Under the pieces are notes generated by a model. The model saw only the letters and a list, made by a program, of their open reading frames with translations. It was not told where the DNA came from and did no database searches. A DNA stretch of 44,143 nucleotides from CAYTZA01 sp964442365 (GTDB lineage: Bacteria > Patescibacteriota > Minisyncoccia > Phycocordibacterales > DAORIS01). The translations under genes and the position numbers were made by a program. Positions within the stretch are counted from its first letter, which is position 1. The number at the start of each line of letters is the position of its first letter. Shown here one piece after another: positions 15,599 to 24,308 of this stretch. Location: positions 1 to 44,143 of the forward strand of contig CAYTZA010000003.1 of NCBI GenBank assembly GCA_964442365.1. Direction: 5' to 3'.

Positions 15599-17233
15599 CT
15601 AAATAATATCTAAAATACGTAATCGATTCTCTGCTCTACCATTCCAATACGAACGCTCAATATGACATATAACGTCTACAGGACGATTCTCTGCTAAAGC
15701 TGGGAAGTTCTCTTGTTTTTTAAAAAAAGCGATACCTTTTATTCCTCTGACGCCTACAGGCAATATGATTTCAAGATGCGTACCAGCTTTACCAAAACCA
15801 CGCACACTTGAAGGTATGCTCTGTTTGATTTGAAATATTGGTTTAGGATTACCAAGTCCAAAAGGGGCCATAGTTTCAAGCATACGAACAAACTGTTCGT
15901 TAATTGCATGTGTCTGTATATCAGTGTCAATCTCATATTTTGTCTCATCAACAACATCACGGTACTCATATGATTCATTGAGAGCTTTTTCAAGTAAATC
16001 AACTTTTTCATGGGTCATAGAAAAACCACCCGAAGCAGCATGACCGCCATAATCCTCAAAAAGATGTTCTACTTTTTTCATAAGATCAACAATATTAGTT
16101 GAACCACCCGCACGAACAGAACCTTTAATAGAAAGTCCAGATTCTCTTCCCCATAGAAACACTGGCCTTTTATATGACTCAGCAATACTGTTTGCAACCA
16201 AACCCAAGATACCCGGTTTCCAATCAGTATGACCAGCAACAATCACATGTGGTATTTCTTCACGAGAAGAAAGCATACTTTCAATATGACGAGACAGAGA
16301 TGCTGTTAGTTTTTTTCTTTCATCGTTAATTGTCATAAGATGATTCACTCTCTCCAAAGCTTCTTCTTCAGTGGTAGCTGCGAGCATATAAAAAGCATCG
16401 AGTGGGTGACCCATGCGACTTGCAGCATTGATACGCGGAGAAATCATAAATCCAACATCATCTTCAGTAAGAGTTCTTTGGGCTATACGCATTTTTGAAA
16501 GAAGAGTAATAAGTCCTATGCGCGGAGATTTACGAGCAACTTTAAGTCCATATTGTGCTAATACACGATTTTCACCAATAAGTGGCACCATATCAGAAAG
16601 TGTTGCTATACCAACCATATCAAGAAGCCACTTTTCCCAACCAGGCACAATACCAAAATCACCAGTCTTCAAAAGTGCCACAACTAATTTCCATGCAATA
16701 GCTGCTCCACACAACATATCAAATGGATACTGACTTCCAGGAAGTTTTGGATTAACGATTGCATAAGCCGGGGGCATACCGTTGTGAGGTATATGATGAT
16801 CAGTGATTATGACATCTACACCAGCGTTAGTAGCCAAAGCAATCTCTTCACTATCAGTAATACCACAATCAACTGTAATCAAAAGTTTTGCTCCATTTGC
16901 AATAAAACTCTCAATAGCTTCGACGTTCAAACCAAAACCTTCATGATGTCGGTGTGGAATATAATTTTGAAAGTTTGTATAACCAATTTTTCTAAAAAAA
17001 TCGTGCATAATCACTGCCCCAGGTATACCGTCAGCATCATAATCACTATAAACAACAATCAATTCTTTATTTCGTATAGCAGCATGAATACGATCGGTTG
17101 CCTTTTTCATATCCGGCAATAAAAACGGATCATATACGTGTTTATCAAAATCAGGATTGAGAAAAGCTTCTTTATCACTATCGGTTATCAAGCCTCTCTT
17201 TCGTAACAGTGTTTCCTGAAGTTCATGCAACAT
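15599..17233 (-). CDS. recJ: Single-stranded-DNA exonuclease RecJ
   Basis: 5'-3' ssDNA exonuclease for recombination and repair. It has 544 residues from the ATG at 17233. DHH-family motifs are SDYDADG (residues 63-69), TVDCGI and ITDHHIPHNG (near 145). The DHHA1 part has GGHAASGGFS near the end, and the C-terminal OB-like domain follows (FGLGNPKPIFQIKQ). The frame is open upstream to a GTG at 17254, with another ATG at 17242, but the extended -10 TGT-TAAAAT favours 17233. It diverges from the HIT gene across about 36 nt. Confidence 0.94.
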   Translation of the reverse strand: MLHELQETLLRKRGLITDSDKEAFLNPDFDKHVYDPFLLPDMKKATDRIHAAIRNKELIVVYSDYDADGIPGAVIMHDFFRKIGYTNFQNYIPHRHHEGFGLNVEAIESFIANGAKLLITVDCGITDSEEIALATNAGVDVIITDHHIPHNGMPPAYAIVNPKLPGSQYPFDMLCGAAIAWKLVVALLKTGDFGIVPGWEKWLLDMVGIATLSDMVPLIGENRVLAQYGLKVARKSPRIGLITLLSKMRIAQRTLTEDDVGFMISPRINAASRMGHPLDAFYMLAATTEEEALERVNHLMTINDERKKLTASLSRHIESMLSSREEIPHVIVAGHTDWKPGILGLVANSIAESYKRPVFLWGRESGLSIKGSVRAGGSTNIVDLMKKVEHLFEDYGGHAASGGFSMTHEKVDLLEKALNESYEYRDVVDETKYEIDTDIQTHAINEQFVRMLETMAPFGLGNPKPIFQIKQSIPSSVRGFGKAGTHLEIILPVGVRGIKGIAFFKKQENFPALAENRPVDVICHIERSYWNGRAENRLRILDII

Positions 17234-17257
17234 ATGGTGCATATATTTTAACACGTA

Positions 17258-17269
17258 TATAATAGAAGT
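17258..17269 (+). promoter_or_regulatory. -10 box of the HIT gene, predicting a leaderless mRNA
   Basis: TATAAT (17258-17263) is followed by AGAAGT and then the ATG at 17270. The 6-nt gap leaves essentially no 5' UTR. Confidence 0.65.
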
Positions 17270-17629
17270 ATGGATGATTGTATTTTTTGTAAAATCGTAG
17301 CTGGAACTCTTCCCTCATATAAAATCTGGGAAGATCAGCACTTTTTGGCTTTTCTTGATATAAATCCTCGCGCACCAGGACATACTCTTGTCATACCAAA
17401 AAAACATTATCGCTTTGTTTGGGATGTGCCGAATATTGGTGAATACTTTGAGACAGCTCGTAAAATAGCAAAAGCCGAGCAAAAAGCTTTTAATACTGAA
17501 ATGATCTACGCTCGTGTAAGTGGCGAAGATGTTCCCCATGCTCATATTTGGATATTTCCAGGATCTCCTCTTCCAGAAGATAAAAAAGATTTTGAAGGGA
17601 ATATGAAGAAAATTATAAACGCCCTTTGA
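17270..17629 (+). CDS. HIT-family nucleotide-binding protein with atypical triad
   Basis: 119 residues. It begins CIFCKIVAGTLPSYKIWED as in HIT hydrolases, then FLDINPRAPGHTLVIPKKHY. The C-terminal triad reads H90-A-H92-I-W94 where HIT proteins have H-x-H-x-H. The catalytic middle His is kept and the third is Trp. The usual role is hydrolysis of nucleoside phosphoramidates or AMP conjugates; with the altered triad the activity is uncertain. It is the only plus-strand gene between 12866 and 34512. Confidence 0.88.
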   Translation: MDDCIFCKIVAGTLPSYKIWEDQHFLAFLDINPRAPGHTLVIPKKHYRFVWDVPNIGEYFETARKIAKAEQKAFNTEMIYARVSGEDVPHAHIWIFPGSPLPEDKKDFEGNMKKIINAL

Positions 17630-17643
17630 TTTTTGTAGTAAAG

Positions 17644-17681
17644 AAAAAAGACCCTCAATCCGCCGAAGCAGACCGAGGGTC
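17644..17681 (-). terminator. Strong UUCG-capped terminator of the GC-rich gene
   Basis: Minus strand GACCCTC and GAGGGTC enclose a second stem of 7 pairs (including G-U pairs) closed by a TTCG tetraloop, then TTTTTT. About 14 bp in all, among the strongest in the window. Confidence 0.9.
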
Positions 17682-17703
17682 AAAGTGTCCAAGGGACAAA
17701 GGA

Positions 17704-18438
17704 TCAGGCCATAGTCGCTGAAAGCGACGTAGGTGCCGGAGCCGAAGTTTCCGAGGATTCAAGAACAGAATTGCGAGAGAACACCTGGCGGCCACCGAGA
17801 CACCGGGACGGGAACTCGACGGAGAACGCACTGACGTCCCAACCGCCGTCGTACCAGGACACGCGGACCGACCGGAGCACACCAGCGAGGTCCTTGATGT
17901 AGAAGATATTGGCGTAGCCGTTGTTCAAGAGAACACCGTCTTCACCTTTACCCCGCTTCTCCATGAGGGAGAACATCTCGGAGAGCGTCGTTTCCGACTT
18001 CTCCACGCCGCCGAGTTCGGCGATGATGGGACCGTCCACCGAGGACTGCCACAACTTGTGGTAGCGGAGCGTCTGTTCACTGATCGGGTCTTCGGTCTTG
18101 CCGTCACCGTTCAGGAACCAGGCGGTGAAGTTGTCGCCGAGATAGCTGATCTTGACCTTGGCTTTGCGGCCAGTGTCACGAACGAACTTCTCTTTGGCGA
18201 GAAACTTTGAGGTGGTAGCTGCGACTCCGACCGTCGAGACGAGCTCGAGGATCGAAGGTGTGAGTTTCGGTTGCGCCACTTGCGTGACTTGGCCGTTGGT
18301 CCAGCAGGGCTCCTTGCGGAGAAACTGCTTGAGCTGTTGTTCCCACTGGTCGCCGTCCTGGCCACCGAGGTTCACGATGAGCTGATTGAGCGGTCCGGTC
18401 GTGAATTCGCGGAGCGCTTTGCTGAGCATGATTTCCAT
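17704..18438 (-). CDS. Unknown soluble protein encoded by a GC-rich island
   Basis: Function not recognised. 244 residues, with no signal peptide or membrane helix. The N-terminal part is helical (ALREFTTGPLNQLIVNLGG, EQQLKQFLRK). Around residues 95-120 is a basic beta-like segment (KAKVKISYLGDNFTAWFL). A later core reads TTLSEMFSLMEKRGKGEDG, then NGYANIFYIKDLAGVLRSVR and WYDGGWDVSAFSV, and the tail is Ser/Ala/Pro-rich. GC is about 60% in sampled lines against 35-40% next door, with C/G-ending codons throughout. It is a stand-alone unit with a consensus promoter, a roughly 170-nt leader, SD (AAAGG, 9 nt before the ATG) and a strong terminator. A second ATG at 18429 is possible. I have the impression that similar hypothetical proteins recur in Patescibacteria genomes, unverified. 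Confidence 0.8.
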   Translation of the reverse strand: MEIMLSKALREFTTGPLNQLIVNLGGQDGDQWEQQLKQFLRKEPCWTNGQVTQVAQPKLTPSILELVSTVGVAATTSKFLAKEKFVRDTGRKAKVKISYLGDNFTAWFLNGDGKTEDPISEQTLRYHKLWQSSVDGPIIAELGGVEKSETTLSEMFSLMEKRGKGEDGVLLNNGYANIFYIKDLAGVLRSVRVSWYDGGWDVSAFSVEFPSRCLGGRQVFSRNSVLESSETSAPAPTSLSATMA

Positions 18439-18605
18439 GGTCAGTTTCCTTTCGTTTTCCTCTACGCCGAGGAGGCACTATAGGCCGGTATGGTCATAGC
18501 GAGGAGAGGCCTCTGCCATATTCTTTGGCTAAGCCACTTTTCGCTATGACCAACCGATTTAAAAAAATCGCCTACTGGGTCGCAAATCTGTATCAAGGAA
18601 CTTAC
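18439..18605 (-). promoter_or_regulatory. Long structured leader RNA of the GC-rich gene
   Basis: About 170 nt between promoter and ATG. It contains a perfect 12-bp inverted repeat, TGGTCATAGCGA (18491-18502) with TCGCTATGACCA (18541-18552), enclosing a palindrome AGAGGCCTCT (18505-18514) and a TGGC/GCCA hairpin (18526-18536), so a multi-branch junction is possible. A further CGATTT/AAATCG stem lies upstream (18555-18570) and a CCTC/GAGG hairpin near 18470. It matches no riboswitch class that I recognise. Confidence 0.6.
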
Positions 18606-18611
18606 ATCTAT

Positions 18612-18640
18612 ATTATACACCCAATACGACATAATGTCAA
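18612..18640 (-). promoter_or_regulatory. Perfect consensus sigma-70 promoter
   Basis: TTGACA (18640-18635), 17-nt spacer, TATAAT (18617-18612) on the minus strand. All twelve hexamer bases and the spacer are ideal, unlike the -35-less promoters of most genes in the window. Confidence 0.9.
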
Positions 18641-18657
18641 GTGATTGTGGTAATACT

Positions 18658-19791
18658 CTAACCCAACAAAGCTTCGATACCTAGCAAGGTTTTTTGGGCT
18701 AAGAAATCGAGCATAGCACCACCAGCGGTGGAAACAAATGTTATGTCTTTCTCCACACCAAGCTCAGCGATAGCAGCAAGTGTATCTCCACCACCAACAA
18801 CACTATGGCCACCTTGTTTTGTTCTTTCAACGATAAAGTTTGCGATTTGTTTGGTAGGATCAACAAAACCTTTTTCATAGTTTCCAAGAGGTCCGTTCCA
18901 CAAAATAAGATGTGCTTCAGAAATAAACTTTTGAAGCATAGAAATAGTATCCGGACCAGCATCAGAAATAGTTTGTGTTTTTGTCACACTCTGATAAGAA
19001 ACCGTAGAAGTTTCCCCACCTTCTTTTACAATCACATCAATTGGTAACAATATCTTTTTTGTTGCAACCAAATCTTTAGTATCAAAAACACCGTCCGAAA
19101 CAAGAGACTCGCCGATCTCGATTCCAGCTTCTTTGTAAAAGTTGTGTGCTAAAGCACCACCTACAAATATTTTATCTGCGACAGGTAATAGTGTTTTTAT
19201 CAAAGGTAATTTTGTATCAAATTTTGCACCACCTAAAATACAAAGAAAAGGATGCTCTGGGGTAAAACAGACCTCGAGTTGTTTCACTTCTTCTATAAAC
19301 TGAAAACCTGCATAGTGTGGGATATGTTTTGGAATACCCACAATAGTGGCATGAGAGCGATGTGATACCGAAAAAGCATCGTTCACATATAAATCCCCAA
19401 GAGATGCAAGTTTTTTTGCAAAAAGAGGATCATTTTTCTTTTCTCCATCATAAAGACGAATATTTTCAGAAAGAAGTATGTCACCAGGTTTCAGTGTATC
19501 AATACCCTCTTTACCAGATTCAATAATATCTTCACACCAATATACAGACAAACCTTTTTCTTTCAGATAATCATACACTGGTTTAAGTGTTTGATTTTCA
19601 CTTTCTATATGAGAGATAATCACTATACGAGCACCAAGTTTTTGCAAAAAATCTACAGTTTGCATACTTTTTCTAATACGATAATCGTCACGAACATTTC
19701 CATCTACGATAGGAACATTGAAATCAAGACGAAGTAATACTCGTTTACCTGATATATCTTTTAAATCTTGTATCGAAGGGAGAGAAATCAT
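18658..19791 (-). CDS. pgk: Phosphoglycerate kinase
   Basis: Transfers phosphate from 1,3-bisphosphoglycerate to ADP in lower glycolysis. It has 377 residues, slightly shorter than the common 385-400. The N-terminal signature is RLDFNVPIVDGNVRDDYRI. Also visible are SVSHRSHATIVGIPKHIP, CILGGAKFDTKLPLI, ILWNGPLGNYEKGF and the nucleotide loop VVGGGDTLAAI. It starts 1 nt after the tpiA stop, so the two are co-transcribed. Confidence 0.96.
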   Translation of the reverse strand: MISLPSIQDLKDISGKRVLLRLDFNVPIVDGNVRDDYRIRKSMQTVDFLQKLGARIVIISHIESENQTLKPVYDYLKEKGLSVYWCEDIIESGKEGIDTLKPGDILLSENIRLYDGEKKNDPLFAKKLASLGDLYVNDAFSVSHRSHATIVGIPKHIPHYAGFQFIEEVKQLEVCFTPEHPFLCILGGAKFDTKLPLIKTLLPVADKIFVGGALAHNFYKEAGIEIGESLVSDGVFDTKDLVATKKILLPIDVIVKEGGETSTVSYQSVTKTQTISDAGPDTISMLQKFISEAHLILWNGPLGNYEKGFVDPTKQIANFIVERTKQGGHSVVGGGDTLAAIAELGVEKDITFVSTAGGAMLDFLAQKTLLGIEALLG

Positions 19792-19792
19792 A

Positions 19793-20551
19793 TTAGCTAT
19801 TTAGAATTTCGATAATTTGTTTAAGTGAATCTTTTTCAAGACTCTGACGTCCCACAAGTAAACCATCAACATGACCTATATTTACAATATCGCCAGCATT
19901 TTCTGTTGTAACTGCTCCACCATACAATATAGGCAAAGAGTGTAGACCAATACCCTTAAATAACTCACTAATAGTCTTTCTTATAAAAAGACTCATCTCA
20001 TGCACATCATGAGCCTCCATAGCAGTAGGAGCTCCTATAGCCCATACAGGCTCATAAGCAATAATCACATGACCAATATGTTTTTTACTTAATCCTTTAA
20101 AAGTATTCTCGATTTGATCACGCAAAAATGACAAATGCGTTCCATTGTCATTTCTAACATCTTCTCCAATACATACGATAGCAGTAAGACCGACATCTAG
20201 AGCGGTATGCATTTTTTTATTAACAATCTCATCAGTATCGCCACGTTTACGACACTCCGAATGCCCTACCAGACTATGTGTCGCTCCAGCATCGATAGCC
20301 ATAAGTGCTGATATCATACCCGTATGCGCGCCCGATCGTTCTGAAGAAACATCTTGAATACCAAGTCCTATTCGTTTTGATTTTTGAGAAGGAAAACGTC
20401 CTAAATATACAGAAGGAGGACATATAATAGTCGTGACTTTATCAGCTTCAGATGTATATTTAACACTCGTACGCCACAAACTACGCGCTTCGGCTATTGT
20501 AAGAGGATTCATTTTCCAGTTTGCTACCAAAATATGTCGTTTTGCTTTCAT
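19793..20551 (-). CDS. tpiA: Triose-phosphate isomerase
   Basis: Interconverts DHAP and glyceraldehyde-3-phosphate. It has 252 residues, full length. The substrate lysine is in VANWKMNP, the electrophilic His in LVGHSECRKRGDT, the catalytic Glu in IIAYEPVWAIGAPTA, and phosphate-binding ILYGGAVTTENA and VDGLLVGRQSL follow. An extended -10 (TGA TATACT, 20559-20567) lies 7 nt before the ATG. First gene of tpiA-pgk, downstream of the pilus operon. Confidence 0.97.
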   Translation of the reverse strand: MKAKRHILVANWKMNPLTIAEARSLWRTSVKYTSEADKVTTIICPPSVYLGRFPSQKSKRIGLGIQDVSSERSGAHTGMISALMAIDAGATHSLVGHSECRKRGDTDEIVNKKMHTALDVGLTAIVCIGEDVRNDNGTHLSFLRDQIENTFKGLSKKHIGHVIIAYEPVWAIGAPTAMEAHDVHEMSLFIRKTISELFKGIGLHSLPILYGGAVTTENAGDIVNIGHVDGLLVGRQSLEKDSLKQIIEILNS

Positions 20552-20567
20552 AATAAACAGTATATCA
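20552..20567 (-). promoter_or_regulatory. Extended -10 promoter of tpiA-pgk
   Basis: TGA-TATACT followed by 7 nt and the ATG at 20551. It sits in the 20-nt gap after the pilX-like gene and predicts a nearly leaderless transcript. Confidence 0.6.
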
Positions 20568-20571
20568 AAGA

Positions 20572-22005
20572 TTATTTAATCTCTTGCCATGAAATTACTG
20601 TATATTCGTCAGTAGTAAGTGGAAAAGAAGGAGGTGGTGCATAGAGCATATTGGTATCGTATACCAAAGAACGTGTGGTATATCCTGTACCATCAGTATA
20701 CGCAAAGCCATAACGCTGACTGGTTGCAATCATGCCATAAAGTGTAACGGATGAACGAATATAACTACTACCGCAACTACTTGCATAATAGTACCTTCCA
20801 GCACGACCGTTTTGAGCAATCAGAGCCGCATCGATACGCATCGTATTTGCTGAATCATATCCTATATTTATATTTCCTTGAGCAATAAGGGCAAGAGCGT
20901 CAGTGCCATCATAATTCGTATAAATCAAATTATTATTGATCGTAATACTTGGCGAAGTAGTGGGGATAGGAAATTTTGCTGCCACAACAGTAATACGAGC
21001 ACCGTTAATTTGACCCTCTACCCATATATTGTCTTCCACAAAAATAAGTCCATTTGAAGGATTTTGGTAATTTCCAACAAAAGTTTGTCCGTTATTAGTA
21101 CGAATACTCCAACTACCCCAACCAGCCGTCGAACCACCACTACTATTTGAAGAACACGTATTTGAAAGACTCAATAAATTAGTGACTTTATATACATCAT
21201 AAGTATCATCTATCTTAAATACAATCCTATAACCCTGAGCACCAGATGAGGTTAGATATTTTCCCCCACTCTGTGCACTTGTTTTAATCGCCGATAAATC
21301 AGAAGTAATTCCAGCAAAATCTACTCCTGCCACAGGAAACTGTCTTCCTGCTTTAAACACATCGAGTCTACTAGGTACTGCCGTTGGCGGATATGGATCA
21401 ACAGGAAAAACTTGTGTGTACACACCAAAACGTGCTTGTCCTCCAGTATCGGGATCTACATAAGTTGATTTTGCACTTGTAACAGTATTATAAGCTACAC
21501 CATCAAAACGTATACCTCCATTTGAATGTACTGGTCCGAGAATTTCTGTTCCAGCACCAAATCGTATATCAGCATTGGCGACTATAGCGTATTTTGCTAT
21601 AGAAGGTTTTGCAAATTGAGCTCTAACTTTTCTATATGTTTGTGGATACATATCAACAATTCCTTTTGATTCAACCGTAACCAAAGTTGAACCAAGTAAG
21701 GGGGGCGTAATCGTAAGTTCATATTGTCCGATACGATTACCATTTTTATCATTGAATACATGAACATAAGGAGGTGTTGAAGTGCTACCGTCAGTATAGT
21801 CTTGTGGTGCATGCGCCAAATGCCAACGATAATATTCAATACCCGCTTCGGCAATCTGCAAAGCTTGTTCTTTATAAGAAAAAGTTCGCGTTACTTTAAT
21901 CTGCGTACCAGACCAAGAAATAAGTGCTCCGACTATAAGAACTGAGATCGAAGCGAAGACAAGAACTGACGGAAGTATAATACCTTTTGAATAATTGTAT
22001 CTCAT
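20572..22005 (-). CDS. PilX-like pilus-associated protein with prepilin-like N-terminus
   Basis: 477 residues. It starts MRYNYSKGIILPSVLVFASISVLIVGAL, a short basic leader, Gly, then a hydrophobic helix as in PilX-type minor pilins, followed by EQALQIAEAGIEYYRWHL, the usual amphipathic PilX continuation. The large C-terminal part is rich in Gly/Ser/Thr/Tyr and probably beta-structured and surface exposed. Last gene of the pilus operon; its start overlaps the upstream pilin gene by 4 nt. Exact role unknown; it may be a tip or adhesion subunit. Confidence 0.75.
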   Translation of the reverse strand: MRYNYSKGIILPSVLVFASISVLIVGALISWSGTQIKVTRTFSYKEQALQIAEAGIEYYRWHLAHAPQDYTDGSTSTPPYVHVFNDKNGNRIGQYELTITPPLLGSTLVTVESKGIVDMYPQTYRKVRAQFAKPSIAKYAIVANADIRFGAGTEILGPVHSNGGIRFDGVAYNTVTSAKSTYVDPDTGGQARFGVYTQVFPVDPYPPTAVPSRLDVFKAGRQFPVAGVDFAGITSDLSAIKTSAQSGGKYLTSSGAQGYRIVFKIDDTYDVYKVTNLLSLSNTCSSNSSGGSTAGWGSWSIRTNNGQTFVGNYQNPSNGLIFVEDNIWVEGQINGARITVVAAKFPIPTTSPSITINNNLIYTNYDGTDALALIAQGNINIGYDSANTMRIDAALIAQNGRAGRYYYASSCGSSYIRSSVTLYGMIATSQRYGFAYTDGTGYTTRSLVYDTNMLYAPPPSFPLTTDEYTVISWQEIK

Positions 22006-22577
22006 AGATTATCTTTAAGATTACGAATCACCACTTGAGTAGTAAAAACTTCTGTTCCAACAGGCAGTGTGATTTTAATCAAACGAACATACTGCGGATC
22101 AACCGGTTGTGTAAGTGGAGACGATGTACCAGCATAGTCACTATCAAAATAATCAAATAGTGTTACACCTGAAGAAATATTTGTTAAAGCAACAGATACC
22201 GATGAAGACGCCGTATAAGTAAGTGGATTTCCCACAGGATGTATTTCTGATCGATATAAAATATCACTTACAAGATAATATCTAATCTGTTCTTTTATAC
22301 CATCGTAATTACTGTCACTATAAAAAGTGACCGCTGTAGAGCTTGCCTCAAGAATAGGAAAGGTTCCCGTATTTGATAAAGAGGCACTGCGCAATTCACT
22401 TGTTAGTTTCTGTAAAGTAGATTGTACTGACTGAATAATTTGCATATCTGAAGAAATATTTCTATTAAGAACAAAAATATCTCTCGAAAAAGTAGTTACG
22501 GCAACAGAAAGAATACCAATGATTCCGATACTTACAATCACTTCCATCAAAGTAAATCCTTTTTGGTATCTATTCAT
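22002..22577 (-). CDS. Type IV prepilin-like protein
   Basis: 191 residues. Classical class III signal: MNRYQKG followed by FTLMEVIVSIGIIGILSVAV, with Glu at position 5 of the mature protein. The rest is a pilin-like globular domain with a single long N-terminal helix. Processing would need a PilD peptidase, not in the window. Overlaps both neighbours by 4 nt. Confidence 0.88.
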   Translation of the reverse strand: MNRYQKGFTLMEVIVSIGIIGILSVAVTTFSRDIFVLNRNISSDMQIIQSVQSTLQKLTSELRSASLSNTGTFPILEASSTAVTFYSDSNYDGIKEQIRYYLVSDILYRSEIHPVGNPLTYTASSSVSVALTNISSGVTLFDYFDSDYAGTSSPLTQPVDPQYVRLIKITLPVGTEVFTTQVVIRNLKDNL

Positions 22578-24307
22578 GGGTTTAGTGTAACAGTTACAGC
22601 GTGATAACCACTAGAAGAAACTGTGTACTCTGTAGTCGAATCTTGATAACCAGGCTTTGTAACAAAAATTGTATACGTACCACCAGAAAGCCCCTCAAAA
22701 TATGTCTGTCCAGGAGGAGAACATGGCAAACTATATGTAAACGATATATCTGATAGTACAGGTGTTACTGACACATCATTTGTGTGCAAGAATATTTTAT
22801 ATCGTAAAAAACGAGCACCATTTAATATCGAAGCGATGCTTTGACCTGGAACCGTGTAGTATGTAGACGCTGTACCGTCTGGTCCACTAAAATTCCATGT
22901 AGTGTTATCGTTATTGGAAGCCAATTGTATACGCACAGAATCAACACCCACAGAGCCAGACTGGCTTGCCGGAAGCCAAGAAATATCATATATACTACTC
23001 GTTGTGCCTAGATCAAAAGTCATTGATTCAAGTTCTCCACTTTGAACATACACACCCGAAGAAGAAGCCAAAGTTAGTGTACCAAGAGGCGCATCGGTAC
23101 TTATATTCCCATCTGTACTCGAATATGTTGTCCAATCAGTATCTATATGAGCGCCTTGGCCAGTTACTTGAGAAGAGCTAAAGCCTGCTTTATCAAGACG
23201 CACCGTTGCACCACTCAAAGGAACTTCTGTTGTTCCATCTACAACAGTAACCAAAACAGCACCAGGATTTTTTGGTTTAGTAATAAGATTTACTTGAACT
23301 GAGCTATCTGGAGAAAGTGTAAACGGCATACGAGGAATTGTACCCGCAACAGCGTACTGAACATCACTCAGTGTCACAAAATACGTATCCCAAGCCAGAT
23401 TTAAAAGGTTATATATCCCAGAAGCATTGGTATAGTAAGATGTCGTAGCAAAAGACAATACTGAAGGTGAAGTACCAATAAGTTTACTTCCTGTCACAGA
23501 AAATTCCGCATCTGCAATAGGCTGGCACATACTATCGAGAGTAGACACATATACCCTTCCCACTCGATCAATCGAAAAACTACTCTGTGTCACTTGTTGT
23601 AAAACAACGGTTGCATGAGGCTTTAAAGGATTTGGATTACTTGGAGCACCAGATAAATATGTACGCTCTGTAGAGTAACCTTGTTTTGAAACTGTTATTT
23701 CATAACTCTCATTTGAGGGCGGTGCATCTACAATCTGAACCATGCCGTTAATATCTGTGATTTCGTCAATACTAAGATTTGGTACTACAAAATTATTAAC
23801 AATATGTACATTGGCACCTTGAACCGCTTGTCCATTGGCATCAAATACCTTAACAAAAAGCGCCCCGTTACTCGATGATGTTTCTAATCCCCGAGGAGAA
23901 ACTACGGTTGTAAGAGTAAGCGGTGTCTCATGCTGACAGTTAGTACATGCAATTTCTATAGCAACTGTTTTATAGTCCGCAGGAGAAAGATCGTTAGGAG
24001 AACCACCAATCGTACCATCAAACATATCGTCTGTATTACGAACGGTTGTTGTGGCACCAAATACAAAACCATTGCGAGTTAAAGTTTGAAAACGATCTAT
24101 AGTACCAGCAGGAACACCGTTCCGTATGCCAATATTGGCATACGGCATATTTCTTATAATCTCAAACTGTTCACGAACCAAAGCGGTAGCAACGGTATGC
24201 GCACGAGAACTTCGTATCACCTTCATAACTTCTACATACCCAGTATATACAGCAATTGATATGCCAATAAAGACAGCTATGGAAACTAATAATTCTACTA
24301 ATTTCAT
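22574..24307 (-). CDS. Large minor-pilin-like protein with carboxypeptidase-regulatory-like repeats
   Basis: 577 residues. The N-terminal helix MKLVELLVSIAVFIGISIAVYT aligns with the mature pilin core (L-V-E-L-L), but no Lys-Gly leader precedes it in frame. The body has several Ig-like/carboxypeptidase regulatory-like modules: LFVKVFDANGQAVQGANVHI, VYVSTLDSMCQPIADAEFSVTG, VLVTVVDGTTEVPLSGATVRL, and a final TYFEGLSGGTYTIFVTKPGYQ. It is likely a surface-exposed pilus or pseudopilus subunit. The start lies 1 nt after the pilC stop. The upstream in-frame stretch has no standard start codon. Confidence 0.78.
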   Translation of the reverse strand: MKLVELLVSIAVFIGISIAVYTGYVEVMKVIRSSRAHTVATALVREQFEIIRNMPYANIGIRNGVPAGTIDRFQTLTRNGFVFGATTTVRNTDDMFDGTIGGSPNDLSPADYKTVAIEIACTNCQHETPLTLTTVVSPRGLETSSSNGALFVKVFDANGQAVQGANVHIVNNFVVPNLSIDEITDINGMVQIVDAPPSNESYEITVSKQGYSTERTYLSGAPSNPNPLKPHATVVLQQVTQSSFSIDRVGRVYVSTLDSMCQPIADAEFSVTGSKLIGTSPSVLSFATTSYYTNASGIYNLLNLAWDTYFVTLSDVQYAVAGTIPRMPFTLSPDSSVQVNLITKPKNPGAVLVTVVDGTTEVPLSGATVRLDKAGFSSSQVTGQGAHIDTDWTTYSSTDGNISTDAPLGTLTLASSSGVYVQSGELESMTFDLGTTSSIYDISWLPASQSGSVGVDSVRIQLASNNDNTTWNFSGPDGTASTYYTVPGQSIASILNGARFLRYKIFLHTNDVSVTPVLSDISFTYSLPCSPPGQTYFEGLSGGTYTIFVTKPGYQDSTTEYTVSSSGYHAVTVTLNP

Positions 24308-24308
24308 A

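Noticed and set aside
18111..18483. Several long ORFs in other frames of the GC-rich gene
   Set aside because: High GC lengthens open frames by chance; only the 17704-18438 frame has the SD, promoter and terminator in register.
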